Assembly: GCF_016924755.1 (NCBI RefSeq)
Contig: NZ_JAFFJX010000003.1
Coordinates: 474,567-538,566 of the forward strand
Origin: Longitalea arenae
GTDB taxonomy: Bacteria; Bacteroidota; Bacteroidia; Chitinophagales; Chitinophagaceae
Length of the DNA stretch: 64,000 nucleotides
Reading direction: 5' to 3'
Part shown: positions 45,261 through 54,842 of the stretch, piece after piece
Position numbering within the stretch: the first letter of the stretch is position 1
Layout of the letters: each line of letters begins with the position of its first letter
Program-made: the position numbers and the translations under genes
Notes under the pieces: generated by a model
What the model was told of the DNA's origin: nothing
Database searches by the model: none
What the model saw: the letters and a program-made list of their open reading frames with translations, nothing else

Positions 45261-45821
45261 ATGGCTACACAAAAATTAGCAGGAAAAAGAGTAGCGATCA
45301 TTACGGAAAATGGATTTGAAGAAGTAGAGCTCACAAGTCCATTACAGGTGTTGAAGGATGCAGGCGCCCAAACGGCGATCGTTTCTCCCCAGCCCGATAA
45401 AGTGAAAGCCTGGGATCACGATCACTGGTCCATTGAGCTGCCCGTTGATGTATCCATCGACTCGGCTGATGCAGAGGAGTATGATGCGCTGGTGATTCCC
45501 GGCGGTGTGTTGAACCCTGATAAAGCGCGCCTCAATGAAAAATGCGTGCAGTTCGTGAAACATTTCCTGGATACGGGTAAACCTGTTGCGGCCATTTGCC
45601 ACGGTCCGCAATTATTGATTGAAACAGGTCTTCTGAAAGGGCGTACCATGACCTCCTACCCTGCCATTAAAACAGATCTCATGAACGCAGGGGTGAATTG
45701 GGTTGATAAAGAGGTGGTGGTAGACAAAGGGCTGGTAACCAGCCGGAGTCCGAAAGACCTGGAAGCGTTTAACAGAAAAATGGTGGAAGAAATTGCGGAA
45801 GGTGTGCATGCACACGCATAA
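45261..45821 (+). CDS. DJ-1/PfpI family protein (YhbO/PfpI type)
   Basis: A 186-residue class I glutamine-amidotransferase-like protein. Cys113 in AAICHGPQLLIE is the nucleophilic elbow with His114 next to it, and the Glu in ENGFEEVELTSPLQVL is the conserved partner. This is the PfpI/YhbO subgroup, described as stress-protective deglycase, glyoxalase or protease depending on the study. Cytoplasmic. It is divergent from marR-rph with 249 bases between, and a good terminator follows. The divergent layout makes co-regulation by the MarR protein possible. Confidence 0.92.
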   Translation: MATQKLAGKRVAIITENGFEEVELTSPLQVLKDAGAQTAIVSPQPDKVKAWDHDHWSIELPVDVSIDSADAEEYDALVIPGGVLNPDKARLNEKCVQFVKHFLDTGKPVAAICHGPQLLIETGLLKGRTMTSYPAIKTDLMNAGVNWVDKEVVVDKGLVTSRSPKDLEAFNRKMVEEIAEGVHAHA

Positions 45822-45869
45822 ACTTCAAGTTTTTGGTTTTCAGAAATTAGCACAAGGTTCATTTGCTAC

Positions 45870-45912
45870 ATGCCAGGCGGTACCGCAAGGCGCTGCCTGG
45901 CATAGTTTTTTT
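45870..45912 (+). terminator. terminator after the DJ-1/PfpI gene
   Basis: ATGCCAGGC pairs with GCCTGGCAT, followed by AG and a seven-T run. The arm sequence is nearly the same as in the terminator at 23461-23506. Confidence 0.85.
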
Positions 45913-45932
45913 GCCCTTTACTAAAAAAGCAT

Positions 45933-46133
45933 ATGATTTCGAGTAAACGTGAAGAAGATCAGAAAAGAGAAGAGCAGAAAAATGCATTCGAAAACGGCCA
46001 GTCACCGGAAGTAACCAAAAAGAACCCTAATCCCAGGGCTAATGAAAATCTTCCTGATAACAAAGATAAACGTCGATCCCAGGAAGACAGCAGTGGCGCT
46101 GGCAGCGAGATCACGGATGGAGAAGACGGATAA
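45933..46133 (+). CDS. hydrophilic disordered small protein, 66 aa
   Basis: A 66-residue protein rich in Glu, Lys, Asn, Asp and Ser with no hydrophobic segment (KREEDQKREEQKNAFENGQ; ending SEITDGEDG). Similar in style to the 80-residue protein at 41284-41526: both are polar, Asn/Lys/Glu-rich and probably unfolded. It follows the DJ-1 gene terminator, so it would need its own promoter. Function unknown; coding status rests on the clean frame and a position-appropriate terminator. Confidence 0.5.
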   Translation: MISSKREEDQKREEQKNAFENGQSPEVTKKNPNPRANENLPDNKDKRRSQEDSSGAGSEITDGEDG

Positions 46134-46208
46134 GATTCGTTTGCATAAGGCCGTGATAAGCAGGTACAGCCAGTGCGACGGCAATGGTTTGCCTGGCCTA
46201 AGAAAATA

Positions 46209-46235
46209 AATGCCCCGGCCGGTGGCCGGGGCATT
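46209..46235. terminator. strong hairpin between convergent genes
   Basis: AATGCCCCGGCC and GGCCGGGGCATT form perfect 12-base arms around a 3-base loop. It separates the small + strand gene from the end of the locus 3 Sus operon and could terminate both. Confidence 0.8.
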
Positions 46236-46290
46236 CTATTAAAGCGGTTTCACTGAAGACTGTGCCCGGTAAGTTTAAATGAGGTGTCAA

Positions 46291-47937
46291 TTAATAACCG
46301 GGGTTTGGTTTCAGGTTGGCGTTCTTATCTATTTCTGTTTTTGGAATGGGATACAAAGCCCGGTAGTCGCCATTGGGAGCGTGCGACAACCATGATTTTT
46401 TGGTGAACACCCCAAACCTGATCATATCGGTTCTTCTGCGGGCTTCCTGGTTGAATTCCCAGCCCAATTCATCGAGGAAACGGCCATACCTGATATCGGC
46501 GCCGCCTTCGAATGTGGAGGTCAGGTGATTTCGAAGTCCGTAATCATAGATGCTGCCCGCCTGCAGCTGGGCGCCGGTTACAAGCGCTTTCGCAGGATTG
46601 AGTTTAAAGGCGCGCTGGCGCACCTGCGTTACAATGGCAGCTGCCGCATCAGCACTTCCCAGCCGCAATAAACTTTCCGCTTTCATCATCAGGATATCTG
46701 CATACCTGAACAGTGGCCAGTCATTGCTCAGCCGGTTGGTAGCATTCATGGCTATTTCAAATTTACCCAGGCGGAAACCATCTACCTCTTCAGACCTGTC
46801 AACGCCGGGCAGCTCATTTCTATAGGCCAGCGGCTTCCCCACATAAGCGCCCATAGTACCAAAAATGCTATCGCCTGTTGCCGTAAATTGTTGTCCGCGG
46901 ATATAATTGTCGAGCAGACGGCTGTCTTCCGGATCAAAGGTGTTTATAAATTGCGGCACTGCACATACACCACCCCAGGGCGAGAACTGCAGGTTATAGG
47001 TCTTTTGATTTTCCGGCTGCAGGGTTTGCATATGGATATCAAAAGAATTCCATTCATTTACATATTTCGAATCGAAAGGCAATGCAAAAATGATCTCTTT
47101 CGAATTTTCATTATTGGTAACAAACACATTCTTTTGATTCGGTTCCAGCGCAATTTTACCTGAACTTACTGCGAAGTTGATGATGGTATCGCAAACCGCC
47201 TGACATTTATCCCACTGCGGTGTACCGGTATACACTTCGGCATTCAAATACATTTTCGCCAGCAAAGCAAGCCCGGCCCATTTATTGAATTTACCATAGG
47301 TTTTGGTGCTCACTTCATCCGTTACTCTTGGAATGTTTGCCAGAAGATCGTTTACAATGAAATCATATACTTCCCTGCGCGTGTTTTGTTTTGGCAGGAA
47401 GCCGGCAGGAACATCAAACCTGTCAACAATGGGAACATTGCCATAAATATCGCATAAGATCCAATAGTACGACGCGCGCAGCAATTTCATTTCAGCCACC
47501 AGGGCAGCGGTATCTTTTTCAGCAACCGGTATGGCGCCTGATTGCACCTGGTAAATAATGCGGTTACAATTGGTAATACCCTGGTATGCCCTCGTCCAGA
47601 TATTGATCACAATATCATCTTCCGTTGTCCATTTGTGTTCGTGAATCCGCCGGTAAACACCGCCATCTACCCAGCCATTCGGCCTGGCAGGCGTAAGCAT
47701 TTGATCGCCTGAAACCTCCTGGGCCCTGTACACGGTATTCCATTGCAGCAGCAGGCCGCGCCAGTCAACATAAGCAGCGCCCGCCAATGCCGGCAATTCA
47801 GAACTGGTAGGTACGAATTCACTTGCTATGATCTGGTTATAGGAATCGTTCTTCAATTTTGTGCAGGCAGCCAACAGCAATGGAATAAACAACAGCGCTA
47901 TCATGCCATGCCCTATATAATGATTCGTCTTCTTCAT
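46291..47937 (-). CDS. SusD/RagB nutrient-binding lipoprotein (locus 3)
   Basis: A 548-residue surface lipoprotein with signal peptide ending LLLAAC. SusD features are the N-terminal helices (WTRAYQGITNCNRIIYQV; AEMKLLRASYYWILCDIYGNVPIVDRF, about 150-180) and the C-terminal FRYADILMMKAESLLRLG and LGWEFNQEARRRTDMIRFG. It caps the SusC encoded 18 bases upstream. No enzyme gene follows, so the ligand is not apparent. Confidence 0.94.
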   Translation of the reverse strand: MKKTNHYIGHGMIALLFIPLLLAACTKLKNDSYNQIIASEFVPTSSELPALAGAAYVDWRGLLLQWNTVYRAQEVSGDQMLTPARPNGWVDGGVYRRIHEHKWTTEDDIVINIWTRAYQGITNCNRIIYQVQSGAIPVAEKDTAALVAEMKLLRASYYWILCDIYGNVPIVDRFDVPAGFLPKQNTRREVYDFIVNDLLANIPRVTDEVSTKTYGKFNKWAGLALLAKMYLNAEVYTGTPQWDKCQAVCDTIINFAVSSGKIALEPNQKNVFVTNNENSKEIIFALPFDSKYVNEWNSFDIHMQTLQPENQKTYNLQFSPWGGVCAVPQFINTFDPEDSRLLDNYIRGQQFTATGDSIFGTMGAYVGKPLAYRNELPGVDRSEEVDGFRLGKFEIAMNATNRLSNDWPLFRYADILMMKAESLLRLGSADAAAAIVTQVRQRAFKLNPAKALVTGAQLQAGSIYDYGLRNHLTSTFEGGADIRYGRFLDELGWEFNQEARRRTDMIRFGVFTKKSWLSHAPNGDYRALYPIPKTEIDKNANLKPNPGY

Positions 47938-47955
47938 GTCTTTATTAATTAAAGG

Positions 47956-50900
47956 TTAGAATGATACATTTAGCCCGACACTGAAGGAACGGGTGGTTGG
48001 ATATTTGAACGGTGAGTCCATTCCGGGATCGAGCCCTGAAGTGGGTACCTGTACCACACCGGATTGTGCATTGGAGGTGGGGTTGCGTAAACTCACTTCG
48101 GGATCAATACCCTTATAACCTGTAATAATAAAAGTGTTCAAAGTGGCTATATAGAATCTTGCAGCCTTGATATATTTTGATCCTGTATTCTTTACATTAT
48201 ACCCCAGCGTTATGTTATCGATCTTCCAGAAATCACCATCTTCAATATAAAAGCTGTTGAATTCAACCGGCGATCTCAGCTGTGTTTTTCCGAATACCGG
48301 ATCATACGCGTTCTTTAATAAATTGTATTGCGCCTGGGTGGGATTTTCAAACATCATCCGCTGCAGGTTCGCCACCTGGAATTTGAAGGCGCCGCGTTGG
48401 GTGATGGCCAGGTCCCAGTTCTTATACTGGAAGTTATTATTCCATGCCAGGTAGTATTTAGGCATGCCATTTCCGATCACTTTTTTATCTTCAAACGAAT
48501 GGCCCAGGGCTGTATAGTTTACCGGCTTGCCATCTTGTCCTTCATAGATCCATTGGCCATAGTTGCCGGCATCTGCCGGATCATTACCAATATCCACTAC
48601 TTTGTAGCCATAAAAATCACCAACCTGACCACCCACTCGTAACAGGTGCGAGAAAGTTTGAATGGGCGGGAATATGGCCCCCACGCGCAGGTAATCCGTG
48701 GAAGTCTTATACAGATCATTGGAAAGGCTCTTCAGCTTATTGGAATTGGTAGAGAAGTTAAGCGTCGAGTTCCATTGAAAATCTTTTTTAGATACGGGCA
48801 CAAAATTGAGCGAGATCTCAATGCCCTTGTTCTCCAGCGTACCCACATTGGCCAGGGTGCGGTTATAGAGGTTGGGCGGACTCGGCACTTCGAACAAATA
48901 AAGCAGGTTATGGATCTGGCGGTTATAAAGGTCAATACTACCACTGATCCTGTTCTTCAGCAAGCTGAAGTCGAGACCAATATTTGTTTCGCGTTTTTCT
49001 TCCCATTTCAGATCGGCATTGGCGTTTTGCGTGGGCACCAGCGTTTGGATCCATGCTCCGTTCGACAATACAAAGCCGCTATAACCAAGCAATGCAACGC
49101 CGCGGAAAAGGTCGGAGGGCTGGGAACCGGTAACACCATAGCCAGCTCTTAACTTAAGCTCATTGAAGATGTTCTGGCCTTCCATAAATGCTTCCCGGCT
49201 GATGCGCCAGCCCGCAGATACCGCCGGGAACGTGCCCCATTTATTATTGGTGCCCCAGAGCTGGCTGGCAGCTTCGCGGCGAATGCTTGCCATGAACAAA
49301 TATTTCTGATCATAGTTATAGGTGAACCTCCCGAAGAAGCCGATCAAATTCGTTGCTGACCGGGAGTTGCGGATCAGATTTACAAAGTCCCCGCTGCTCA
49401 CAGCCCTTCCCAGGCCTATATTATGCCAGCTGAAGATATCGGTGGGAAAATCCCAGTTCTCCATATAATGATTATTGTAATCATTCTCCTGGTAACTGTA
49501 TCCGCCCAGCAGGGTGAAGTTGTGGCTCGACAGCAGCTTTGAATATTCAGCCGTTAATTCAGTGAGGCGGTCTATGGATTGAGCGCCACCGGTACGGGCA
49601 AAACCATTCCGGTTATCCCTGAGCGTGGAGGCGTGTTGTTTGGTCTCGGCATAGCCGTATTCCTGCATCCATTTTGAGTAAGAGAACAAGGCGGATAATT
49701 TCAGGCCTTTGACCGGGATATAGGCTATGGACCCGTTGAATCTTGTGAGCGCCTCATTGGTTTGTCCATCACTTTCCATGAGGTCAGACACCGGGCTTTG
49801 GTATTCAAATTTGCTGAGCTCCTGGAACCAGGTACCATCGGGGTTCTTCACCGGAGCGGTAGGGTTCTGCCGCAAGGCCTGTAAGTATTCGCCGGTATTG
49901 AATCCATTCAATTTCCGGGAAGAGCTGAAGGCATTGATGTTCAGCTTAAGCCGGTTGTTGAACATATTGTGATTGATGTCGAAGCGGCCTGAAAATAACT
50001 GGTTGTATGATTTCAGGAATAAACCCTGGGCTTCATCGTAGTTCAGGCTGGCCAGGTAATTGGTAGTGGCATTGCCGCCTCGGATGGTGAGATTATGGTC
50101 CTGCGAAAACGGCGTTCTGGTGATTTCCTTCAGCCAGTCAGTGCTGGCGCCATGATCGATCAACTGGTTCTGCCTTAGCCCTGCTGCTATCTGCGCGCGC
50201 ATATCGGCGGCAGTAGACATTTTTAATTTTCTTGCAATGGTTTGCACACTGGCGAATGCCCCATAATCTACCGATACTTTATTATTTGCGCCTGCGCGTT
50301 TGGTGGTGATAAAAATTACGCCATTGGTACCGCGGGTGCCGTAAATAGCAGCGGCAGAACCGTCTTTTAAGACATCGATGGATTCAATATCCTGCGGTGT
50401 GATCATACGCAGATCGCCGGGAACGCCATCGATCAGCACCAGGGGATTCTGGTTCTGGCCCATTAAGGTCGACTGGCCTCTTAATATGACCTGGGAAGAA
50501 CCGGTAGGATCGCCGCTTGGATTGACCACCGTTAATCCGGCTACTTTTCCCTGGATCAACTGACCCGCATCCCGTACAGAGCCCTTGATGAAATTTTCCG
50601 CTTTTACCGATGCTACGGCGCTGGTGACATCGCCTTTTCGCTGCGTACCATATCCTATAACGATCACTTCATTCAGTCCGCCCACACTCGCATTCATAGT
50701 AATGTTCAGGGAAGCCGTGTTCACGCTTACATCGATCGTTTGGGTTTGGTAACCTACAGAAGAGATCTCAAGGGTTACGGTTTCATCAGCGGGCACTGTT
50801 AACCGGAATTTACCACTGGCATCAGTTGTAGTTCCAATGGTAGTGCCTTTAATGAAGACAGAAGCGCCCACTACCGGTTCTTTTTTATCATTTACCACCA

Positions 50901-51342
50901 CCCCGGAGATATCGCGGTTCAGCGCTTTCTTTTCTTCCTCTCCGGTAATAAGAATAACGGAAGCTTTATGACCGGGTTCCACTTCTCTTGCATCATACAG
51001 GATGATGAGGTTATCAACCGCCCTGTAACGAATGCCTAAAGGCGCGATGATCTTCTGCAGGAATTCGGCCAGGGACTTATCCTGCACGGAAAAGCTGAGC
51101 TTTCTTTTTACGTTTATAATGGTGGAGCTGAAAACAAATTTGGCATCTACCGCCCTTTGTACTTTTTCCAATACCGCTTTTAATTCAGTATCGGTAACAG
51201 TCAGGGACAATCTTCTATTGAGCGCTTCCTGCCCGTGTGTGGCAGTAGCATACGATGAGAAGACAGCAAAAGCAATCAGTATCTGAATGATCATTAATCT
51301 CATTGCTAACCGGGTTAAAGCAATAAGTAACTTTTTTTCCAT
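47956..51342 (-). CDS. SusC-type TonB-linked receptor with STN signalling domain (locus 3)
   Basis: About 1128 residues. The ATG at 51342 (MEKKLLIALTRLAM) begins the signal peptide; the frame extends to 51423 but those 27 residues are not leader-like. The order is STN domain (about 42-115, LSLTVTDTELKAVLEKVQRAVDAKFVFSSTII), carboxypeptidase-regulatory-like domain (about 140-225), EVIVIGYGTQRKG TonB-box region, plug (LIQGKVAGLTVVNPSGDP; VLKDGSAAAIYGTRGTNGVI) and barrel. The STN domain should signal to the FecR encoded upstream. Confidence 0.95.
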   Translation of the reverse strand: MEKKLLIALTRLAMRLMIIQILIAFAVFSSYATATHGQEALNRRLSLTVTDTELKAVLEKVQRAVDAKFVFSSTIINVKRKLSFSVQDKSLAEFLQKIIAPLGIRYRAVDNLIILYDAREVEPGHKASVILITGEEEKKALNRDISGVVVNDKKEPVVGASVFIKGTTIGTTTDASGKFRLTVPADETVTLEISSVGYQTQTIDVSVNTASLNITMNASVGGLNEVIVIGYGTQRKGDVTSAVASVKAENFIKGSVRDAGQLIQGKVAGLTVVNPSGDPTGSSQVILRGQSTLMGQNQNPLVLIDGVPGDLRMITPQDIESIDVLKDGSAAAIYGTRGTNGVIFITTKRAGANNKVSVDYGAFASVQTIARKLKMSTAADMRAQIAAGLRQNQLIDHGASTDWLKEITRTPFSQDHNLTIRGGNATTNYLASLNYDEAQGLFLKSYNQLFSGRFDINHNMFNNRLKLNINAFSSSRKLNGFNTGEYLQALRQNPTAPVKNPDGTWFQELSKFEYQSPVSDLMESDGQTNEALTRFNGSIAYIPVKGLKLSALFSYSKWMQEYGYAETKQHASTLRDNRNGFARTGGAQSIDRLTELTAEYSKLLSSHNFTLLGGYSYQENDYNNHYMENWDFPTDIFSWHNIGLGRAVSSGDFVNLIRNSRSATNLIGFFGRFTYNYDQKYLFMASIRREAASQLWGTNNKWGTFPAVSAGWRISREAFMEGQNIFNELKLRAGYGVTGSQPSDLFRGVALLGYSGFVLSNGAWIQTLVPTQNANADLKWEEKRETNIGLDFSLLKNRISGSIDLYNRQIHNLLYLFEVPSPPNLYNRTLANVGTLENKGIEISLNFVPVSKKDFQWNSTLNFSTNSNKLKSLSNDLYKTSTDYLRVGAIFPPIQTFSHLLRVGGQVGDFYGYKVVDIGNDPADAGNYGQWIYEGQDGKPVNYTALGHSFEDKKVIGNGMPKYYLAWNNNFQYKNWDLAITQRGAFKFQVANLQRMMFENPTQAQYNLLKNAYDPVFGKTQLRSPVEFNSFYIEDGDFWKIDNITLGYNVKNTGSKYIKAARFYIATLNTFIITGYKGIDPEVSLRNPTSNAQSGVVQVPTSGLDPGMDSPFKYPTTRSFSVGLNVSF

Positions 51343-51512
51343 AAATTGTGTTGGTTTTGGACGTGAATATTCTGAGCGGGCAAAACCCACCCCACTTTCA
51401 GCGGGGATGTTGAAGGCCGGCAATACTGCGAATATTGCTGGCTTTTATTTTTGCAGAAATCTAAGTAGGTGTATCTCCCATATGGCAGTTTTTTTTGGTT
51501 ATCAATAAGCAA

Positions 51513-52553
51513 TCAGTTTGGGCAATCTTTGGCTGCTTTTAACAGTATTTTGGTGCCTTTTACCTCGTAGGTTGCATCAAAGACAAGGCAAATCGTTTCG
51601 AGTTTATTAAAGAGGGATTGACCTGTAAGGTCACCCGTGAACAAACAATTCCTGATCTTTTCGTTCTCCAATACGATCTCCAATTCATAAGTAGTTTCCA
51701 GGTCGTTCAACACTTTGTGTAAAGGGGTTTCATTATAACCACCCGGTATTTCGGTGTTTTCCGCGCCTTTAGGCACCGGTACTGGTTGATCTACTATGGA
51801 TGTAACAAAATGTCCTTCCTGCTGATAGTAGGTCACCTTTTGATTGGGTGTAATGATGACACCGTTCGAACGCTGTTTCATTTTATCCGGCCCCATCTGC
51901 TCTTTGTTTTCATATACAGCTACCCTGCCGGTTTTAACGGCCACTTCAAGCTGACCATTCCTGCCGCGGATGTCGAAGCTGGTACCCAGCACCTGGGTCA
52001 CTATATTATTGCTGTAAACAAAAAACGGACGGTTGGGATTTTTGCTCACGGCAAAGAAAGCTTCGCCTTCAAGATATACTTCTCTTTTTGCGGCAGTAAA
52101 ATGTTTTGGGTAAACCAACCTGGAACCAGTGTAGATGGTAACCACACTGCCGTCTTCCAGTTTCAGTTGCTGGGGTGTATTGCCCGTATTGCGTTGCTCA
52201 AGGAATCCCTCGGTCAATTTTGCGGCTACCAGCGCACTGCCCTTTTCCGCTTCTTTGTTATTGGTGAACCATAGGATGCCGGCCAGCAATACCACTCCCA
52301 GCAAACAGGCAGCAGCGGCATATTTCCAGCCGATGCTTCGCTTCTTTACGGGCAATGCGCTCATTTTTTCCTTTGCAGCGGATTGCAGCTTATTCCAGAG
52401 ACGGCTTTCCGTTTCGTCCATTTCCCGTTTCGACAGGTCGGTATTACCATGATCCAACAGCTCATACCACCGATCGATGATGGCTCTTTCATCGTCTGTG
52501 CAGGAATTATCCAGGTATCTTTTCAGCAACTGCCGGAATGCTTTATGGTTCAT
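51513..52553 (-). CDS. FecR-family anti-sigma factor (locus 3)
   Basis: A 346-residue inner-membrane anti-sigma regulator with an N-terminal sigma-binding region (about 1-80), one membrane helix (about 75-92, WKYAAAACLLGVVLLAGILWF), a FecR domain (about 125-220, with LEDGSVVTIYTGSRLVYPKHF and REVYLEGEAFFAVSKNPNRPFFVYS) and a C-terminal DUF4974-type domain (GGYNETPLHKVLNDLETTYELEIVLENEKIRNCLFTGDL). It pairs with the sigma factor 111 bases upstream and the STN-SusC downstream. Confidence 0.94.
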   Translation of the reverse strand: MNHKAFRQLLKRYLDNSCTDDERAIIDRWYELLDHGNTDLSKREMDETESRLWNKLQSAAKEKMSALPVKKRSIGWKYAAAACLLGVVLLAGILWFTNNKEAEKGSALVAAKLTEGFLEQRNTGNTPQQLKLEDGSVVTIYTGSRLVYPKHFTAAKREVYLEGEAFFAVSKNPNRPFFVYSNNIVTQVLGTSFDIRGRNGQLEVAVKTGRVAVYENKEQMGPDKMKQRSNGVIITPNQKVTYYQQEGHFVTSIVDQPVPVPKGAENTEIPGGYNETPLHKVLNDLETTYELEIVLENEKIRNCLFTGDLTGQSLFNKLETICLVFDATYEVKGTKILLKAAKDCPN

Positions 52554-52664
52554 TTGAACGATTTTGGCACTTATATTAAATAGTAAACAGATAGCTGTTC
52601 TACCCTAAAAGAAATTTCTATTTTTTTGGGGGAAGTAATGAGCCAGTGGGTAAATGCCAGCCCG

Positions 52665-53255
52665 TTAATGCATGACATGTTCAAAGAAGAAACACAGGAG
52701 CTCAAAGAGAATAAAGTCTTTTAGAAAAAAGCGCAGTGACTTCAGGGACTGGGTAATATGATATTCAACCGCTTTTTCGGAGAGGTCCATGATCCGGGAG
52801 ATGTCTTTGTTGGATTGCTTTTCAAACCGGCTCAGGCGGAAGATGGTTTGGGTTTTCTGGGGCAGCTGGCTGATGGCTTTATCAATGGCCTCATTTAATT
52901 CCTGCACGAGCAGGGGCAGATCGGCGGGATTTTCGGTCTGCTTTTGCAGCTCGCTGAACCCGCTGTACTGCGTGCGTTTGGAGATGGCGGCCTTTATATA
53001 ATTAATTACCTGGTATTTAACGGCCGTTTCGAGGTAAGCGGCGATATTATTGATCTGGTGAGTTTCCCGGCGGTCCCAGAGATCGGTAAACACGCTCTGA
53101 ACGATATCTTCGGCAACCTCTTTACTATTGGTTTTGCTGAGGGCGGAACCATACAGCCTTCGCCAGTAGCGTAGATAGATCTCTTTATAAGCAAGTTCAT
53201 CGCTTATTTTCAAAAACTTAAGCAATACGTTATCAGCAAGCAGTCCGTAATCCAT
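52665..53255 (-). CDS. ECF sigma factor, Bacteroidota family (locus 3)
   Basis: A 196-residue sigma factor with sigma2 (AYKEIYLRYWRRLYGSALSKTNSKEVAEDIVQSVFTDLWDRRE, about 21-63) and sigma4 (AISQLPQKTQTIFRLSRFEKQSNKDISRIMDLSEKAVEYHITQSLKSLRFFL, about 130-180). It should drive the downstream SusC/SusD genes on ligand signal. The C-terminus is hydrophobic (FILFELLCFFFEHV), as in the locus 2 sigma factor. Confidence 0.93.
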   Translation of the reverse strand: MDYGLLADNVLLKFLKISDELAYKEIYLRYWRRLYGSALSKTNSKEVAEDIVQSVFTDLWDRRETHQINNIAAYLETAVKYQVINYIKAAISKRTQYSGFSELQKQTENPADLPLLVQELNEAIDKAISQLPQKTQTIFRLSRFEKQSNKDISRIMDLSEKAVEYHITQSLKSLRFFLKDFILFELLCFFFEHVMH

Positions 53256-53298
53256 ATGAGAAGATTACCAGTTGGTCAAAACAGTTTCTTATATGTAA

Positions 53299-53451
53299 AT
53301 TATACATTTATTTTCAACTGCCAAAGATTATTACAAAACCGGCTTACTCAGCGAAGATCTGTTTGATAACCATCGATCTGACTTGGCTAAAAAGAATCGG
53401 CCCCTTAAAGTTTACGAAAATGAACCCGATCCTTCAATGGATATTGGTTGA
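53299..53451 (+). pseudogene. orphan open frame, possible gene remnant
   Basis: In the intergenic stretch after the locus 3 sigma gene, a 50-codon open frame reads as a protein-like hydrophilic sequence (AKDYYKTGLLSEDLF, then DLAKKNRPLKVYENEPD) with no ATG except five codons before the stop. It resembles the tail end of a lost gene. I cannot name the family. Confidence 0.2.
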
Positions 53452-53467
53452 GTCACGTATAAAAGAT

Positions 53468-53501
53468 TAAGCCAGGACCTGTATTAACAAGTCCTGGCTT
53501 A
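53468..53501. terminator. terminator-like hairpin
   Basis: TAAGCCAGGAC and GTCCTGGCTTA are perfect 11-base arms with a 12-base loop and T-rich flank, located before the convergent end of the 188-residue exported protein gene. Confidence 0.7.
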
Positions 53502-53556
53502 TTTATTATTGAACCAGCCGGTTTGTTTCAGCCAGCACCTGAAAACCTGCAACAGA

Positions 53557-54123
53557 TCACATCATCGTTTTTTGTTTGTTCAACCTGCTGCTTATAATAC
53601 AGGGAGCAACGAATATGCAATGGGTAGCTTTTCCTTTTTGCGCAAGCCCTATTTGATTAAAGGATTGCTTTAGCGTTAAAGATTGACTGCTCAGGATCTT
53701 GACGGCTAATTCATTCACTGTTGCCTTGGTCAAAGGGTCAGCAACATTGGTAGAGTCTTTTAACCTGTAACAATTTGCATTTATGACAAATAAAATTGGT
53801 TGTACGATGTGAATTTTATTCTTTTTGCAATAGGCGATATAGCGCTTATCCCAGATCTTCAGGGGATCAGCAAGCAGCTTTTCAAGACGTTTTTTATAAA
53901 CGGAATTGAGGTCGCCCGAAATAAATGTGGACATTGATCCTGCGGTGAAACTGATTTCGAGGAAATGAATTCCGGTATAACAACTGTCTACAAAATTTTC
54001 GGAGTAAAATTGTTGTTGGATGTAAGTTGCCAGGACTGTGTCAGCCGGCTCAACCGTTTGTTTTTGCTGCGCCAGGGAGGCAAGGGCAAATGAATTCAAA
54101 ATAAAAAACAACAGCGTTTTCAT
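53557..54123 (-). CDS. hypothetical exported protein, 188 aa
   Basis: An exported protein of unknown family with a signal peptide (1-19, ILNSFALASLAQQ). The mature part has helical and beta segments (DTVLATYIQQQFY; CYTGIHFLEISFTAGSMSTFISGDLNSVYKKRLEKLL; HIVQPILFVINANCYRLKD) and a few Cys residues that could form a disulphide. Many uncharacterised Bacteroidota periplasmic proteins look like this. It is monocistronic and shows no link with neighbours. Confidence 0.65.
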   Translation of the reverse strand: MKTLLFFILNSFALASLAQQKQTVEPADTVLATYIQQQFYSENFVDSCYTGIHFLEISFTAGSMSTFISGDLNSVYKKRLEKLLADPLKIWDKRYIAYCKKNKIHIVQPILFVINANCYRLKDSTNVADPLTKATVNELAVKILSSQSLTLKQSFNQIGLAQKGKATHCIFVAPCIISSRLNKQKTMM

Positions 54124-54451
54124 GAAATAGTGTTAGGGGTTACGGATTTCTTAAATGACACATTAACGTTGGCTAATGGCAAATTAAGAACATATATCGG
54201 GTAAGCTCAATAGCAAATATTTGGCCATTTTTTTAAAAATTGGCGCAGAACGCTTTCTTAGATAATATATTATGCTTTAAGCTACACGTTGCCAATAACT
54301 GGCTGACAAGACGTGAGAAAGTTTACCAGGGAATTTTACGAAGGGGGCCGGGGTTTTATGGCAAGCGCGGAATAATTCTTGCTGCTGTTACATGAAATGA
54401 CCCGGGCGTTGCTTTAAAATATATCGCTGATCATCTTAAAACCAAAGCTAT
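54124..54451. other. intergenic stretch, nothing identified
   Basis: 328 AT-rich bases between divergent genes. I see no repeat, RNA gene, strong hairpin or plausible small protein. Promoters for both neighbours must lie here, but no clear TAnnTTTG pair is visible. Confidence 0.5.
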
Positions 54452-54706
54452 ATGAAAGAAGACGTTCAACAGGTAATTCAACAAAGGTTTCGTCAAAACG
54501 CAAAGTTATTCCCAGAGTCGTACCCGAAGGAATCGGGCAGATATACTGATGAAGCCAGGAAAAACGCTGCGATCACAGCAGAAAGTTTTTGGGACATGCG
54601 CATCATAGATGACATAGAACGAGACAGCCAGGCTGGTGTCACTAAAGAAGATTACATAAATTGGTGTACGACCGAGTTACTAAGTTTGCAAATGGAACGG
54701 CAATAA
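54452..54706 (+). CDS. hypothetical protein, 84 aa
   Basis: A small acidic, helical cytoplasmic protein (DVQQVIQQRFRQNAKLF; ESFWDMRIIDDIERD; KEDYINWCTTELLSLQ). No known motif, signal or membrane segment. The ATG is the only one near the start of the frame. Its composition and regular heptad-like hydrophobic spacing make it more protein-like than a random frame. Confidence 0.55.
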   Translation: MKEDVQQVIQQRFRQNAKLFPESYPKESGRYTDEARKNAAITAESFWDMRIIDDIERDSQAGVTKEDYINWCTTELLSLQMERQ

Positions 54707-54842
54707 GTTCATGCAAAGGAGAACGCCTCCGGCAAACGCTGGAAGGAAAGCATGTAATGCCGGCTCTTAAAATTGACGAAAATCATTATTTCGGTGTGAT
54801 ACCGGTTGCTTGTCCATCGTTCCAACAGCGATCAAGCGGGTA

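Noticed and set aside
54124..54451. Possible Crp/Fnr half-site (AATGGCAAAT) near 54176
   Set aside because: Only one arm is present and it is not palindromic like the two sites at 56 kb.
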